Shown here piece after piece: positions 44,651-56,221 of a stretch of DNA of 64,000 nucleotides. The stretch is from Aphidius gifuensis (taxonomy: Eukaryota; Arthropoda; Insecta; Hymenoptera; Braconidae). Position 1 is the stretch's first letter. Each line of letters starts with the position of its first letter. The stretch lies in assembly GCF_014905175.1 (NCBI RefSeq), contig NC_057790.1, positions 8,308,001-8,372,000 on the forward strand, read 5' to 3'. A model generated the notes under the pieces. The model was not told where the DNA came from, made no database searches, and saw nothing but the letters and a program-made list of their open reading frames with translations. Both the position numbers and the translations under genes were made by a program.

Positions 44651-45210
44651 CATAAACTACAAGCTGATAGTAAATTAAGGAAAATCGTATAGAAACTTTT
44701 TGAGCTACGGGAGACAATATGTGTTCAGTCCCTATACCTACGTGTTAAAGTTGTCAACTTTGACATCAATTATCTAAAAAAAACAACCCACGAAATTTCC
44801 GAAAAAAATCAACAAGATAGATTATTATTCTAGCTTTAATATGAAATCAAAAAATCAAAACTCGTATAGTGGGAAATTCTATTTACATCCAACCTTAATA
44901 ATATTTTTTTTGAGTGTTTATAAACAAAGCAAATTTTGCGTTAGACCATTTTGAAAATTACTATGTCACACCGCGGAAGGTCGCATGGCCAGTGTAGGTA
45001 GCGTTCTTCAATGAAAATTGCTATGCTCCATCTCAATTTTTAATATGATGCTCTTATGGTACCAGCTTACTGTAACACAACGCAAAAATTGCTATGCTAT
45101 TATATTTTTAAAAAAATCTAAATTTTTTCCCGTGTATAGTTGAATCCTAATAATACCGATATTGAAACTTTGAATATCACTGTGTTTTTTCATACGTAAT
45201 ATATTATACT

Positions 45211-45820
45211 TATAACACTGAAAAAAAAAACTTCTGTAAAATAGAAGTTTTCTTCTTGCAAATAATTTTCTTGAATCATGAACAATCTGTTCTTGATTTG
45301 TGAAGAATATTTCTTATTTTGAGAAAAAAAAATTTCTTGAATCAAAACGTCTATGTCATAATCCATGACATGTACGTCTTGTTCCATGAAACATTTGTCT
45401 GAATTTTAGAAGTATCCTTCTTGGATTATGACAAAAAGTTTCTTGGTTCAAGGCAATATTGTCATAATCCAAGACTATTTTGTTATAATTTTAGAAGTAT
45501 GCTTCTTGGATTGTGACAAAAAGTTTCTTAATTCAAGGCAATAATGTCATAATCCAAGAATATTTATGTTATGATTTTAGAAGTATTCTTCTTGGATTAT
45601 GACAAAAAGTTTCTTGCTGCAAGGCAATATTGTCATAATCCAAGATTATTTATGTTATGATTTTAGAAGTATCCTTCTTGGATTATGACAAAAAGCTTCT
45701 TGCTGCAAGGCAATATTGCCATAATCCAAGAACATTTATGTTATGATTTTAGAAGTATCCTTCTTGGATTATGACAAAAAGTTTCTTGCTTCAAGACACT
45801 ATTGTTTTGGAACAAGAAAA
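45211..45820. repeat. 86-bp tandem repeat
   Basis: AGAAGTATCCTTCTTGGATT or a variant recurs at 45408, 45493, 45579, 45665 and 45751 (spacing 85-86). Each unit contains the palindrome-like pair TTGGATTATGACAAAAAG and GTCATAATCCAAGA. The block begins CACTGAAAAAAAAAACTTCT, resembling the CACTGAG ends, but no right terminus is found. Confidence 0.75.
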
Positions 45821-46074
45821 AAAAGGATTGAATAATTGAATAAATAAAAAAAAAAATTTAATTATTGTAATTTATTCCTATTTGGTTTTTTTTTGATGTT
45901 GCTCTGATATACATTTTTTTTTTTTTTTTTTTTTTTTACCCCTGTTACTTTAAAGCTACCTATGCTAGTACCCTGCCTTAACCAACTTAACCACGGACGC
46001 GAGATTTCTCATCGACGATTTTTTGTTTCTCTTGTGTTACGCAATCATCATAATAAAAAATTTAAATTATTCAT

Positions 46075-46290
46075 TAATTTTCTTTTCATCCGATAATATA
46101 AAGAAAATTAACGTAAATAAAACAAACATTCGATGAAAAATTATTATTTTTATTTTATTATTATTATTATTTTTATTTTTATTGTTATTATTATTGTTTT
46201 TCTTATAAAATGTTTGTTTCGTTCACGTTCATTTTTTTTATATTATCGGATGAAAAAAAATTTAATAAATAATTTTTGATGTAAACTTAT
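46075..46290. repeat. Palindrome around an ATT-rich core
   Basis: TTTTCATCCGATAATATAAA at the left pairs with TTATATTATCGGATGAAAA-type sequence at the right; the core is (TTATTA)n. Flanked by copies of GTACCCTGCCTTAACC and its mirror at 45970 and 46372. Confidence 0.6.
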
Positions 46291-46440
46291 CAGCCACCAC
46301 CCATTTTAACATGGCATATGTTAACATTAAACAGGATATGTTAACTGTTAACATATCCTTCTCTGTGTGTGGTTAAGGCAGGGTACTAGCATAGGTAGCT
46401 TTAGAGAAACAGGGGTTCAAGTCCGAGCAGTTGTCAAAAT
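46280..46440 (+). repeat. GTTAAC-word fragment followed by a tRNA-like end
   Basis: 46280-46372 is nearly identical to 60735-60843, the right end of the GTTAAC element inside the Fanzor gene. It is followed by GGTTAAGGCAGGGTACTAGC and a B box, GGGGTTCAAGTCCG. The minus strand at 45932-46003 holds a mirror of this tRNA-like part. Confidence 0.55.
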
Positions 46441-46760
46441 CTGGGGTACGTTCCAATACCATCGTTCGGTTTTATTTTTCTAGCTCCATCCTCTTCTTTA
46501 CTTCTTCTGGCTCAATCTTCCATCTCTTCTTCCATCTTTCTCTGAAAGGTTGGGAAAGGTTTTAGGAATAAGGTTTTTTCATTTGTTACCTGGTGGCAAT
46601 TTTTTTCCGCCTTTGTCCAACTTTTTTTCGAAAAGGACCTAAATGACTTTCTTCCAACCTTTCTCCACCACTTCTCCAACCTTTTCCGCCATTTCTCCAC
46701 CTTAAAATAATTCTTTCATTTTTCTACAATTACTAACCTTGTACCACCGAAAATTTATTC
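46441..46760. repeat. TTTCTCCACC-word repeat
   Basis: Starts TGGGGTACGTTCCAATACCA (shared with 23769) and is dominated by variants of TTTCTCCACC and GGTTGG. Short open frames on the minus strand are translations of the word. Similar word content to 48420-48600 and 49770-50222. Confidence 0.45.
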
Positions 46761-47145
46761 TGACTTTTTTCCACCTAAAATTTATACGAACTTTTTTCCA
46801 TCATGAAACGATCATGGGAGTTTGGTCGACCGAGTATTTTAGGTATTGTGACGTACTTGCTTTTGCAATCACGATTTTTTAAATGTAATCCGTTATTTTA
46901 AATTCAGATTAATAATATTTATCAGCATTTTGTCAAATCGTAAATTAATAAATTGTTTTCTTTTCGTTTTTGCTGAAATACATACAATATTTTAAGTCCG
47001 TTGAACTGAAGCTAAATTAAGTAAGCAATAATTATTTGCTGATTATCATGAGAACCGTTCATAATTATTGGTCAAAAGGTATTTCTACCATAAAACATTC
47101 ATGTTACGAGTTCTATAAAAACCTACGTATTTTCGGAAACAATTG

Positions 47146-47894
47146 CCCGGGAAAAAATTCCGACGATCGTTGACGATCGAATATACCCGATCGTGGGAGA
47201 CAACGCTTTTGTCCACGTATCGGGTGATCTTTAAAGGTCTTCACGGATCTTTAGAGATCTGTGGCAATCTTAGTAGATCTTTAGCGATCTGTTAAGGTTT
47301 TTTGATCTCTGAATATTCAAGATCTCGTTATGCAGCCTCTGTACAGCATTGTGAATAACATATTTTACTAAAATTCAATTATTTTCAGATCTATCTAGGA
47401 TGTATGCATTAAAAAAAAAATGGCCTTCTCAAAGTAGGAAATCCTACGAACGGGCACTAGGAAGAAAACTCACTGATATTAAACGAGATTACATTGTTCA
47501 GCAATAAAAACGATCATTATGTTAAATTTAGCGAAGGGCAAAATAATAATTTGATTATTTTTATTCATTCAAAAATAGATTATACATTGTAATAAAATGT
47601 AAATTAAATTATCTTGAGATAAATATAAAACATAAAGAATATTGCTTTATAAAATTTTGTAAAATATTTATTTGAAGTATAGTTTAAATTTTTTTTCCTT
47701 CTTCTATTTTTTTTTTATCATCAATCTTTTTTATCGTGACGATCGTTGGAGATCTTGAAAGATCTGTGAAGATTGTCACAGATCTCTAAAGACTTTCGAA
47801 GGTTGTCAAAGATCACCCGAGACGTGGACAAAAGCGTTGTCTCCCATGATCGGGTATATACGATCGTCAACGATCGTCGGATTTTTTTCCGGGG
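47146..47894. mobile_element. CCCGGGAAAA-ended element with 2-bp duplication TG
   Basis: Long inverted ends of roughly 100-170 bases: CCGACGATCGTTGACGATCG and GAGACAACGCTTTTGTCCAC at the left, with exact mirrors at the right. TG flanks both sides (47144-47145 and 47895-47896). Sub-terminal sequence repeats AGATCT/GATCTTT words. No ORF. Confidence 0.8.
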
Positions 47895-48419
47895 TGCTCT
47901 CGTGAATGAATAATTATAAAGTTAACATTTACCTTTCTTTCAGGATATTTTTAAATCATGTAATTTTTACAATAAATAGACAGTTTAATGATTATTTTCA
48001 AATTTAACTCTTTGATTTGTGTTCTTAATTAATTAACATGTACGCGATTTTTATCAAGACATTTTTTATCTACAAGGTCAACCATCCAGATTGACAACGC
48101 CTTACAAACCTTATTGATATTCACGTATAACATCTTTAAAAAGAAAACTACGCACATTTACCTCTAATCCTGTTACCTGGTTGGGAATAACAAAATAGAG
48201 GACTAAAATATTGTTTGCCGACTAGTTTATCTTTTGTTTCTAAATAATTTAATATTTATTTTCTTTTAAGTTCAATTAAAATATTCTCTAAAAACTAAAA
48301 TTAAACCTGCCACGTATCAGTATTTTGGAAAAATAGTGTCTTTGGTTTTTTATTTTTTCAAAAGAAATTAACATCATCATGCTTTGCGTTATGTAACAAT
48401 TAATAATTAGTAATTTGTT

Positions 48420-48600
48420 TTTTGGAAAAATTGAAAAAGTTCAAAAAAGTCGGACAAATGGTGGAGAAAATTCGGAGAAAAGGTGCAAAAAAGGTGGAGA
48501 AAATATTGGTCATTTTCGGAAAAAAGTGCAAAAAGTTGCACAAAAGGCGGAGAAAAGTCGAAAAAAAGCGGAGAAAAATCTCCACCGGGGTTGATTTTTT
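48420..48600. repeat. GGAGAAA-word repeat
   Basis: A run of AAAAGGTGGAGAAAAT-type words ending near CTCCACCGGGG. Both strands appear open here, which is an effect of the simple repeat and not coding. Confidence 0.5.
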
Positions 48601-48721
48601 TCAAAATAAGAATTAGGAGTAAAATGATCATCAAACTTATGAATGTGTCGACAGCTTCAGCCAATAGAATCACGAATAAAGCAGCGTCACATGAAGTTAG
48701 CTATTAGTACTTTGTTCTTTT

Positions 48722-49663
48722 TTATATAGGATCTGGTTCTCTTGGTTTTATATTTCTATACAATAGATCATCCAGAATTCTCTTTCTTTTTTTTCTATTG
48801 TATATTTTTTTTACCAATTTTAAATATTTGTCAATTCTTGGCCGTGAATTGCATGTGATATTGGTGACAAAAACTGTAGAAAAATGTCGGAGATTTAATT
48901 GCACCCCTTGACATCTGTAGCTCACATCATACATTGGTGTTTTAAAACCAGCACTGTCTCTTAATGTTTTGTATTCTTGAAATAACTCATGAATGAAACT
49001 GTGTTCATTTGTTTTTTTTTTTTGTCTGTTTTTAAAAACTATGAGTACTGATAAATATTCATTAAGACATTATTGTTTATTATTAAGTTTTGATAAATCA
49101 TCTATCAACTGATTATATTTATGTTGTAAACAAAAATAAAAAAAAATGAAAACTCGATATACAATTTTTGATAGTTCGCCAACATCATCAATAATTTACA
49201 AATTTGATTAATTCCTATCTGGAGGCTCTATGTTGAATAATCTTTACTGTTATCAAATTTTTTTTTTTACAGCTATTATTTTGGATATTCAAAAATTTTT
49301 ATAAAAATAAAAAATTAGTAAATAATTTATATTGAATTACATTTTTAAAATTAATTAAATTAAAATAAAAATATACCTTTCATTTGATATTCTTGATCGT
49401 GTTGACGGCACCACTAGTCGAGATTGTATTGCTGATGATTGTTGTATTTGAAGTGTTGACAATCTTCTTAACGATGATGCTGATGATGATGTTAAAAGCT
49501 CTGGCGCGGTCTTGTGCGGCGTTAATGTTGCTGATGATTTTTGTGGTTGAGACAACCAATGTGTACAACTATTTATTCTATTTTGGCTGTGACTATTGCA
49601 AGAAATAATTTTATTTTCAGTAAAATCGTTACTGCTGTTTTCGTTATCACTATCATCTGCCAT
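48722..49663 (-). CDS. Two-exon basic protein, function unknown
   Basis: Exon 1 (49663-49377) starts at an ATG giving MADDSDNENSSNDFTENK and ends at a GTATAT donor. Exon 2 (49025-48722) begins after AAACAG and ends in a stop. The junction is phase 2 and gives a continuous 196-residue protein. The N-terminal half is Ser/Thr/Asn-rich and probably disordered (SSSASSLRRLST). The C-terminal half looks folded: HSFIHELFQEYKTLR, YDVSYRCQGVQLNLRHFS, then a strongly basic helix around YNRKKRKRILDDLLYR. A nuclear protein is plausible. I do not recognise the family. An earlier in-frame TTG at 49684 is less likely as the start. Confidence 0.55.
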
Positions 49664-49769
49664 ATTTTTTTTGTTTGATGACAATGGAGTAAAAAAGAAT
49701 TATCCGTTAATAATAATTCACTTTATATTCTCACAAGAGTTTGATAACATTAATAAATAATGAAATCAT

Positions 49770-50222
49770 CCCTGGTGGAAATATTTCTCCGCCGTTTGTC
49801 CGCTATTTCTTCGCCATTTCTCGAACCTTTTTCCAACTTTTCTCCACCTAAAATTTTCTCCGATCTTAAATATAATTTAATATTTATTTTCTTTTAAGTT
49901 CAACTAAATTATTTTGAAAAAAATAAAATAAATTTGTCACGTCATGCTTTGCGTTATGTAACAATTAATAATTAGTCATTTTTTTTTTTTTTTTGGAAAA
50001 ATTAAAAATGAAGAAATTGAAAAAAAGTCGGACAAATGGTGGAGAGAAAATGGAGAGAGGGGGGAGAAAAGTCGGAATAAATTTTAGGTCGAGAAATTGT
50101 GGAGAAAGGATGGAGAAAAGTCGGAATAAATTTTAGGCGGAGAAAGGTTGGAGAAACTTGTCCGCCATTTCTCCAACCGTGGGTCATTTTCGGAAAAAGG
50201 TGGACAAAAGTTTCCACCAGGG
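49770..50222. mobile_element. CCCTGGTGG-ended element with 2-bp duplication AT
   Basis: CCCTGGTGGAAATATTTCTC mirrors CAAAAGTTTCCACCAGGG; AT flanks both ends (49768-49769, 50223-50224). Sub-terminal sequence consists of GGAGAAA/TTTCTCC words. It shares ends and words with 13822-14860 but contains no captured exon. Confidence 0.8.
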
Positions 50223-51469
50223 ATTGATTGTATTTTTTACGACATTACTAGTTTTACCTAAGTATCCATAAACAATTAAATATAAACAAATTATTAATAA
50301 ATATTTTGATATATTATCATCATTATTATTATTAAAATAAAATTGAATGTATTATTTAATAATTATTTAATAAATGATTAATTATTGAACTTTTTCCGCA
50401 GTATTCTGTCATTATTTTTTATTTTTTTGCGGTTAGATTTACATCATTCTTTCACCTGCTTCAATAAATTGTGAAGTGTTGTTTTCCTCACTTTACTATT
50501 TTACATTTAATTTAATTTCAAAATAATAATTTTAAACAAAGACACGAAATTTATATTTGATATTAAAAATAATAAGACAATTTATTTAACAATTAGACTA
50601 TTTGATATAATAATTTAACAAGACACAATATATATATATTACTGGGTGTGAGGTGGCATAGCCACATCACCAATACAATTTTACAAGTATAGTTCGGACG
50701 CACCGTTTGGCTTGGTGGCCGGATTAGAAGCGAAGAGAGGGGAGTCTCAAGCAACAAGAAGGGCGGGTTCTCTCATACCCACACATATATATACGGCTAA
50801 AACACCTCACTGACTACGTCACATGACATGTCAGTGTGGTGGGAGACATCAAATATTTCTATCTCGCTACAAAATAAATAATGATACAAGCTTTTATAAA
50901 TAATAACATGAATTCTTACAACTATAATCGTTGCAATAATATTAAGTGTATAACATTGATAATAATAATAAAGTTATTTTCATTGTATTAAATATTACTA
51001 TTTTACTATTAAAAAATGTCATTCCAAAATGTATTCCAACCCACTATAATTAAAATTGAAATTGATTTATCTCTGTTACCAACAAAAATATGCATAATTT
51101 AATAGAATAAAAATTATTATACTAATTTCAATAATAGATTTCAAAGATTATTAATTGAATGAATATTGATTTTCTCGGTAACTATGATTTCGTTTGTAAA
51201 AAAAACTCGAGGCAACTCGAGGCTTAACTACAAAGCAATAGAAATATCGATTCGTCAATTACTAAGGCAACATTTTTTTCATTGGTGCAGACCGTAAAGT
51301 TTTACTAATTTAACCGATCAGACTCAGAGTTTGATGGTATTATTATTACATACAAGTTTACTACAAATTACATACCTACATGATACGACTCGTGAATATT
51401 ACTTTGGGAGAAAGGGATAAATGTTAACGTCTGTAAGGTTTACAACAAAACATTGCAACATTTAATTTT
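50223..51469. other. Intergenic sequence with a GC-richer patch at 50645-50850
   Basis: Mostly AT-rich. The patch beginning TGTGAGGTGGCATAGCCACA has balanced composition and could be a solo LTR or another transposon fragment, but no matching second copy or terminal duplication is seen. No gene is supported. Confidence 0.3.
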
Positions 51470-53522
51470 TTATTTATGAAACTGCAACAATATTATCTCG
51501 TACGAAATAATACTTGTAGTGACCTGTGAACATGAAAATTATAGACGAGTGTTTTATTTTTTATTTATTATACTGTATTTTTTTTTTACTGCTCGTAAAA
51601 GCATGCAATAATTTGTTTGTCATTGAAAATAACCTCTTACCGTTATGAGGAATTTTCGAGTAATTGAAAAAAAATTCATTGCTGTGAGTGCAACTTCGTC
51701 AATCGATAATTGGACTTGTAACCACTGGGGCTTCAAAATAAAAAATGTTTTATCATTAGGCTAAGGTAAAATATTAAAAATGTAAAAATGATGAATGTTG
51801 AAAATATTAATTTACCTCAAATGTTGGACCTTGTACTGAACATTTTGAAAGTAATAATATTGGGTTTTTACTCTCGTCATTAATTCTGGCTGCTAACAGA
51901 ATAACTGCAATTGTTTTAATAAGCAATAATCCAAACGCTTCAAAAAAGTATATGGCATTCAATATTCCGTCTTGTTTTGGGCTGAAAGCAGACAATGTTT
52001 TATGACAGTTTTAAATATGTGAAAAGTTTAGTTTAAAAGATAATAAAAATTCTTACATTAGTCCGTCCAAAAGAAAAATACAGATGAAATAAATATTACT
52101 ACCGATGGATAATAAAATGAGCGGTGAAATAACACGATCTGTTTCTCTGACAAGATCACTCAACATTTCATAATGTATTTTGAGTTGGGACCAATTAATT
52201 AGCTGACAATTTGACTTAATCAAATCAGAAACATGTTCATTCATAGCTTTGTATCTTTCGGTAAGTCCAATCGCTAACTGTTATATTGTAGAAACATAAA
52301 TATAAATTGTACAAGACAAAGCATAGTCAACTGAATTATGTAGAAGATTTACTTACAAAAATAATAATAACGTTTGTAAAGCTTTTAATGAAGGAAGCAA
52401 TGATGGCAATAATTAATACATAAATTCCCAGGATGCCAAGCCAATAACTGTCTTTGAAAAAAAAAAAAAACTCAAATAATACAAAATTACAAATAACATA
52501 GGTGATAATAATGATAAACATGTGAAAAACGTTGTTTTACTTCTTTGATTTAATTTTTTTTACCGATATACAGGTCTTTCCTTCCTAAAAATGCTTCAGC
52601 TAGGAATTTTCCTCTGGATTTAATCAACCCATCTGCGTTTTCATCTCTAAATGTGACAGCCGCAATATGATCTCCAAGTTCAAAAAATCCAGTGACAGCA
52701 AAAATTATTTTGAATTTGACACGCAGTTGTGGAGATTGTTGATAAAACCTTCAAATAATTTTCTTAGAAGCTTATTAATAAACAAAACAAGAATTTCTAT
52801 TTTTGAATTATTTAATTTACGATTTATACGGACATGTCCATCGTCTCTTCTACTTTTTTCCACTTTTTCTGAAGGTCTATCCACCTTTGTGAATGACAGA
52901 TACATACAACATTTATCAAAAATGTTGATGCCATAAAAATACCGAATGGTATAATAGGTAACCTCATCTCTGCAATTATTAAAAAAAAACTAAAAAGTAA
53001 TCCAATATCAATTAAGTGATGTATACCTCCACTTGGGTTAATAATGTGAAATACAGTGCAATATAATAAAATTAAAATATTCAAAGAAACTGCACATGAA
53101 TAAATTGTCCGTAACGATTTCATTTTGAAGGTCATCATTTCTGGAATTAAATTCTTGACACCATCCATTGAAAAAATTCCAAAATACTGTCCAATTGTAA
53201 TAATGGGTCCGATTGCTGAATGGAAACTATGAGCATTGTTCTGTAAAAATCGAAAAAAAAAAACAAAAAGTTATTCATTGCTCAAATCAATTTTTAATAA
53301 TTATTATCAGTTAAAATATTTTAATAAAATAACCAAATAGTTTTTGTGTGATTTTTTTCTAGTCGATGTCTGATTAACAAACAATGCACTTGGCTGAATG
53401 ACCCATGAAGTACCATATACTACTGAATGACTTCGTGTTGAAAAATGCAAAGTATTTGAATTTCCATCATTTTCAATTTCGTGGATTCCAATTTCAAACG
53501 GTTCACTTGACATCTTGGTCAT
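51470..53522 (-). CDS. Gustatory receptor for sugars (Gr5a/Gr64 subfamily), complete
   Basis: Nine exons: 53522-53334, 53240-53027, 52969-52834, 52748-52564, 52451-52357, 52277-52057, 51981-51816, 51730-51641, 51523-51470, joining in frame to 449 residues, the usual length. The family is identified by HSFHSAIGPI near the N-terminus, the loop LSDLVRETDRVISPLILLS followed by NIYFICIFLL, then ARINDESK, and the C-terminal VALTAMNFFSITRKFLI then SYEIILLQF, which matches the TYELVLLQF end of insect sugar receptors. Seven or so hydrophobic segments are visible. Such receptors are ligand-gated cation channels in gustatory neurons. The exon 3 donor appears to be GTCCGT, weaker than GTTAAT in the sister copy. 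Two related copies follow in tandem at 61.0 and 62.7 kb on the same strand. Confidence 0.85.
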
Positions 53523-55185
53523 TTAATTTTTTAATGTACACTTCAAATTTTTTTTTTCTAGCTAATTCAGTAAAATTTTCATCAAAGTACAAAATATATT
53601 TTTATAACACTCTGTTAAATCAATTTAATAAAATTAATACCAAGGAATGAAATTAAAAAATTAATTCAAAACTACAGTTTGTCTTAACAAATTCTATTGC
53701 GTCCACTTGATTGTCATCACTCGACTGACACTGTTAACAGTAGTTAGTCAGGACAACTGATCGATATTCTGCAAATTAAATGAAAATTGTTGATGCATTT
53801 GTCAAGAATTTTTTTTATGTCAAACACGATGAGATATGCGTTGAGTTCTGACCTCAAGTCATAAAAACAATCATTTTTATAGAACTCATGATATATATAT
53901 ATATAAATATAGCACCTAGCAGAAAATCGATTCTCAGTCACTTTCTTACTCTTACCCGGTACTCGGAACATAATATTTGAATAGCAATATGCATTATATG
54001 ATTAAATTTAGCTTTAATTCAGTTTTAATATATAATTATTTTCTAATTGAAATTTCGTTTTTTTTTTTATATTATAAACTATACTTCAAGTGATTGTCAT
54101 TTTGATTTGCCGAGTTCATCATGATAGTTATTGTTTCTTATCTCGAAACATAATCCACTTAATTTCATATACAATTGATCAAAAAAAATTTTTTTTCATT
54201 TAATTTATAAACTAATAAATATATAATGCCTAACAAAAAAAAAAAAAAGGCATCGACACAAGTTCACACATTCAATATCCCGAGTAGAAATTCATGTCAG
54301 TCTTGGCCATTGAGGCATTCGATTCTTGGTACTAACTTTTTGTCTTATATGCTTTCCCGAATGAAAAAAAAAAATATATGATATTAACAAATAAGTTTAA
54401 AAAAAGTAGTTGATTATCTTGTTAACAAACAAGACGCCATCTGCATAAAAAAAACAGAATTTCGTTTGTGTCAAGAAGAAATGTGGTTTACGTTTAGGAG
54501 TATTCTTCTTTAAGCAAACCATTTATGGTTTAAAACGAGACATCTTCATGAAACAAACAGAATATTGTTTATATCAAGACTTTTCTTTTTCTTATTACAA
54601 ACCAATTATTGTTTATAATAAACTGTTTTCTTTTTTTTCCAAACAATTTATTGCCAAGAAGTTTTTTTCTAACTACAAAAATACTTTTTCTCATTTTTAA
54701 CCAAAAATTTTCTCAGTATACTTCCCTGGTAGAAATTTGTCCATTTTAGCTAGATTGAATCTCGTGACTAGCTATTTGTAATGGCTAAAAAATGTATACA
54801 GTTTCGATGCAGGACTATTTTAGTTGTCGAATATATTTACTCTTTTAATAAAATTATATTTTAAGTAATTTTTATTCTGCTTTGATGATCGAGTTCGATG
54901 AGTCATTGTTTTTGGTAGACGATAATGTATGAATGTTGAATTATTATAAAATGAACCACACATGCTTACCTACACATGTATGAGAGTCAAGATATTTTTA
55001 TGCAATGTTGTAGGAATATTATTGTTTCAAATATCTTATACAGATAATGATTAAAACAATAAACAAATTTATATTTATATTAATTCAATTATTTTTATTT
55101 TTATTTCACAAACTTTTAATTACTGACACAAAAAACAACACACAAAAATAAAACATCGACAGAGGGTTTAAGCCATTCAAGAATT
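53523..55185. other. Upstream region of the receptor gene, plus element fragments
   Basis: The stretch 53826-53945 (GAGATATGCGTTGAGTTCTG onward) is conserved at 62175-62280 upstream of the second receptor copy, so it probably includes its promoter. At 54279 a fragment begins CCCGAGTAGAAATT and continues with the mirror of 28840-28895 for about 65 bases. A lone CCCTGGTAGAAATTTG end lies at 54724. No gene is seen. Confidence 0.4.
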
Positions 55186-56212
55186 TTAATTCCATGTAGG
55201 AATTATTATAGCTCTAGCTTCTTTGTAATTCCAATCTTCTGGTGCTGAATATTTTTTTTGATTAATATTTTCAAGAATTTTCTTCAATGATTTATGAGTT
55301 TTAATAAGTTCAATTGCTCGTTTTGGTCCAATCCCTTTGATTGATCCAGTATAATCACAACCAAGTAGTATACAAAAATCGATAAACTAAAATTAAAAAT
55401 ATAATTAAAATATATTTATCAATAATAAATAATAATTATTCTTTGTATTAATTACTTCTTCTTTAGTGAGTTCCATATCTGCTAAAACTTTATCAAGATG
55501 AAATTCTTAAACTGGTAATTTTCTTGCTTCACTCATTGTTAAACGACGAAGAAGAACAGTACTGCCAAATGTCAATGCATCCATATCCTCAGTCGCAGCT
55601 GCATAAACTTTACCACCTTTAACAAGAGCTGCACATTGAGTGCAATTCAACAAATACAAATACTACATCAATATTTATCAATTTAATTATTGACTTGTTA
55701 CACACCTCAACGTAAGGAATTCCCATTTATTTTAAAAGCTGCTTAGCTTCACTAACATGTTCTGGTGTTACTTTGACAAGTTGTCTGTTAAATTTATCAA
55801 TATCTTCAGCATTTCCTAGTTAAAAAAAAAAAATATTAATTAATATATTTAACAAAATAATATAATTATTATCTTTTTATAAATGTATAATTAATTTACC
55901 AGCTTCTTCAGCAGCAGCAGCACGTTTAGCTAATTCACCAACTTTTAAATTTAGAGGTTTACCATTAAAAACATATACTGGTTTTACATCATTATCAACA
56001 AGACGTATTGTTCTGTAGAAAGTTCCCATACAATGACTGTAAAAATGAAATCAAATTATAATAAAATACATTACAAATAATATATTGGTAATTATTAACC
56101 TGGTTGTTTCACCATCAGTAGATGTCAATTGAGCTCCTTCTTATCTGACAGCAATTAAAAATTGATAAAGACACATAGAAGAATCAATAGCAATTTTTCT
56201 ACCTCAAATAAT
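55186..56212 (-). pseudogene. FEN1 (flap endonuclease 1) pseudogene with introns
   Basis: Minus-strand segments, separated by short introns, match FEN1 in order: IAIDSSMCLYQFLIAVR, then GTFYRTIRLVDNDVKPVYVF, GKPLNLKVGELAKRA, EHVSEAKQLLK, MGIPYVE, CAALVKGGKVYAAATEDMDA, LTFGSTVLLRRLTMSEARK, EFHLDKVLADMELTKEE, IDFCILLGCDYTGSIKG and IGPKRAIELIKTHKSLKKIL. FEN1 cuts 5' flaps in Okazaki fragment maturation and long-patch repair. This copy has three in-frame TAA codons (after LIAVR, QLLK and ARKLPV), Asn for the Asp of the VFDG motif, loss of the CEAEAQC acidic segment, no N-terminal MGI-start, and a truncated C-terminus without the PCNA-binding tail. No frameshifts are seen and introns remain, so it is a DNA-level duplicate, not a retrocopy. 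Confidence 0.8.
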
Positions 56213-56221
56213 TAATTAAAA

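Larger units (their letters stand above)
43407..44898. mobile_element. TTAA-flanked inverted-repeat element, 1.49 kb, with nested insertion
   Basis: TTAAGGTTGAATGTAAATCG at the left and CTATTTACATCCAACCTTAA at the right are inverted ends with TTAA. GTTAAAGTTGTCAACTTTGA near 44745 links it to 38726-39284. Subtracting the nested element at 43726-44650 leaves about 570 bases, the same size as the other copy. Confidence 0.65.

Noticed and set aside
45408..45770. Regular 86-bp repeats considered as an array of genes or CRISPR
   Set aside because: Whole unit is repeated with no unique spacers; a simple tandem repeat.
50645..50850. Solo LTR
   Set aside because: Starts TG and has LTR-like composition, but no second copy, target duplication or matching terminal CA could be shown.
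55186..56212. Reassigned stop codon (TAA as Gln) in the FEN1 copy
   Set aside because: Neighbouring intact genes end in normal stops, one of the three TAA sits at a Leu position, and active-site residues are lost; a pseudogene explains it better.
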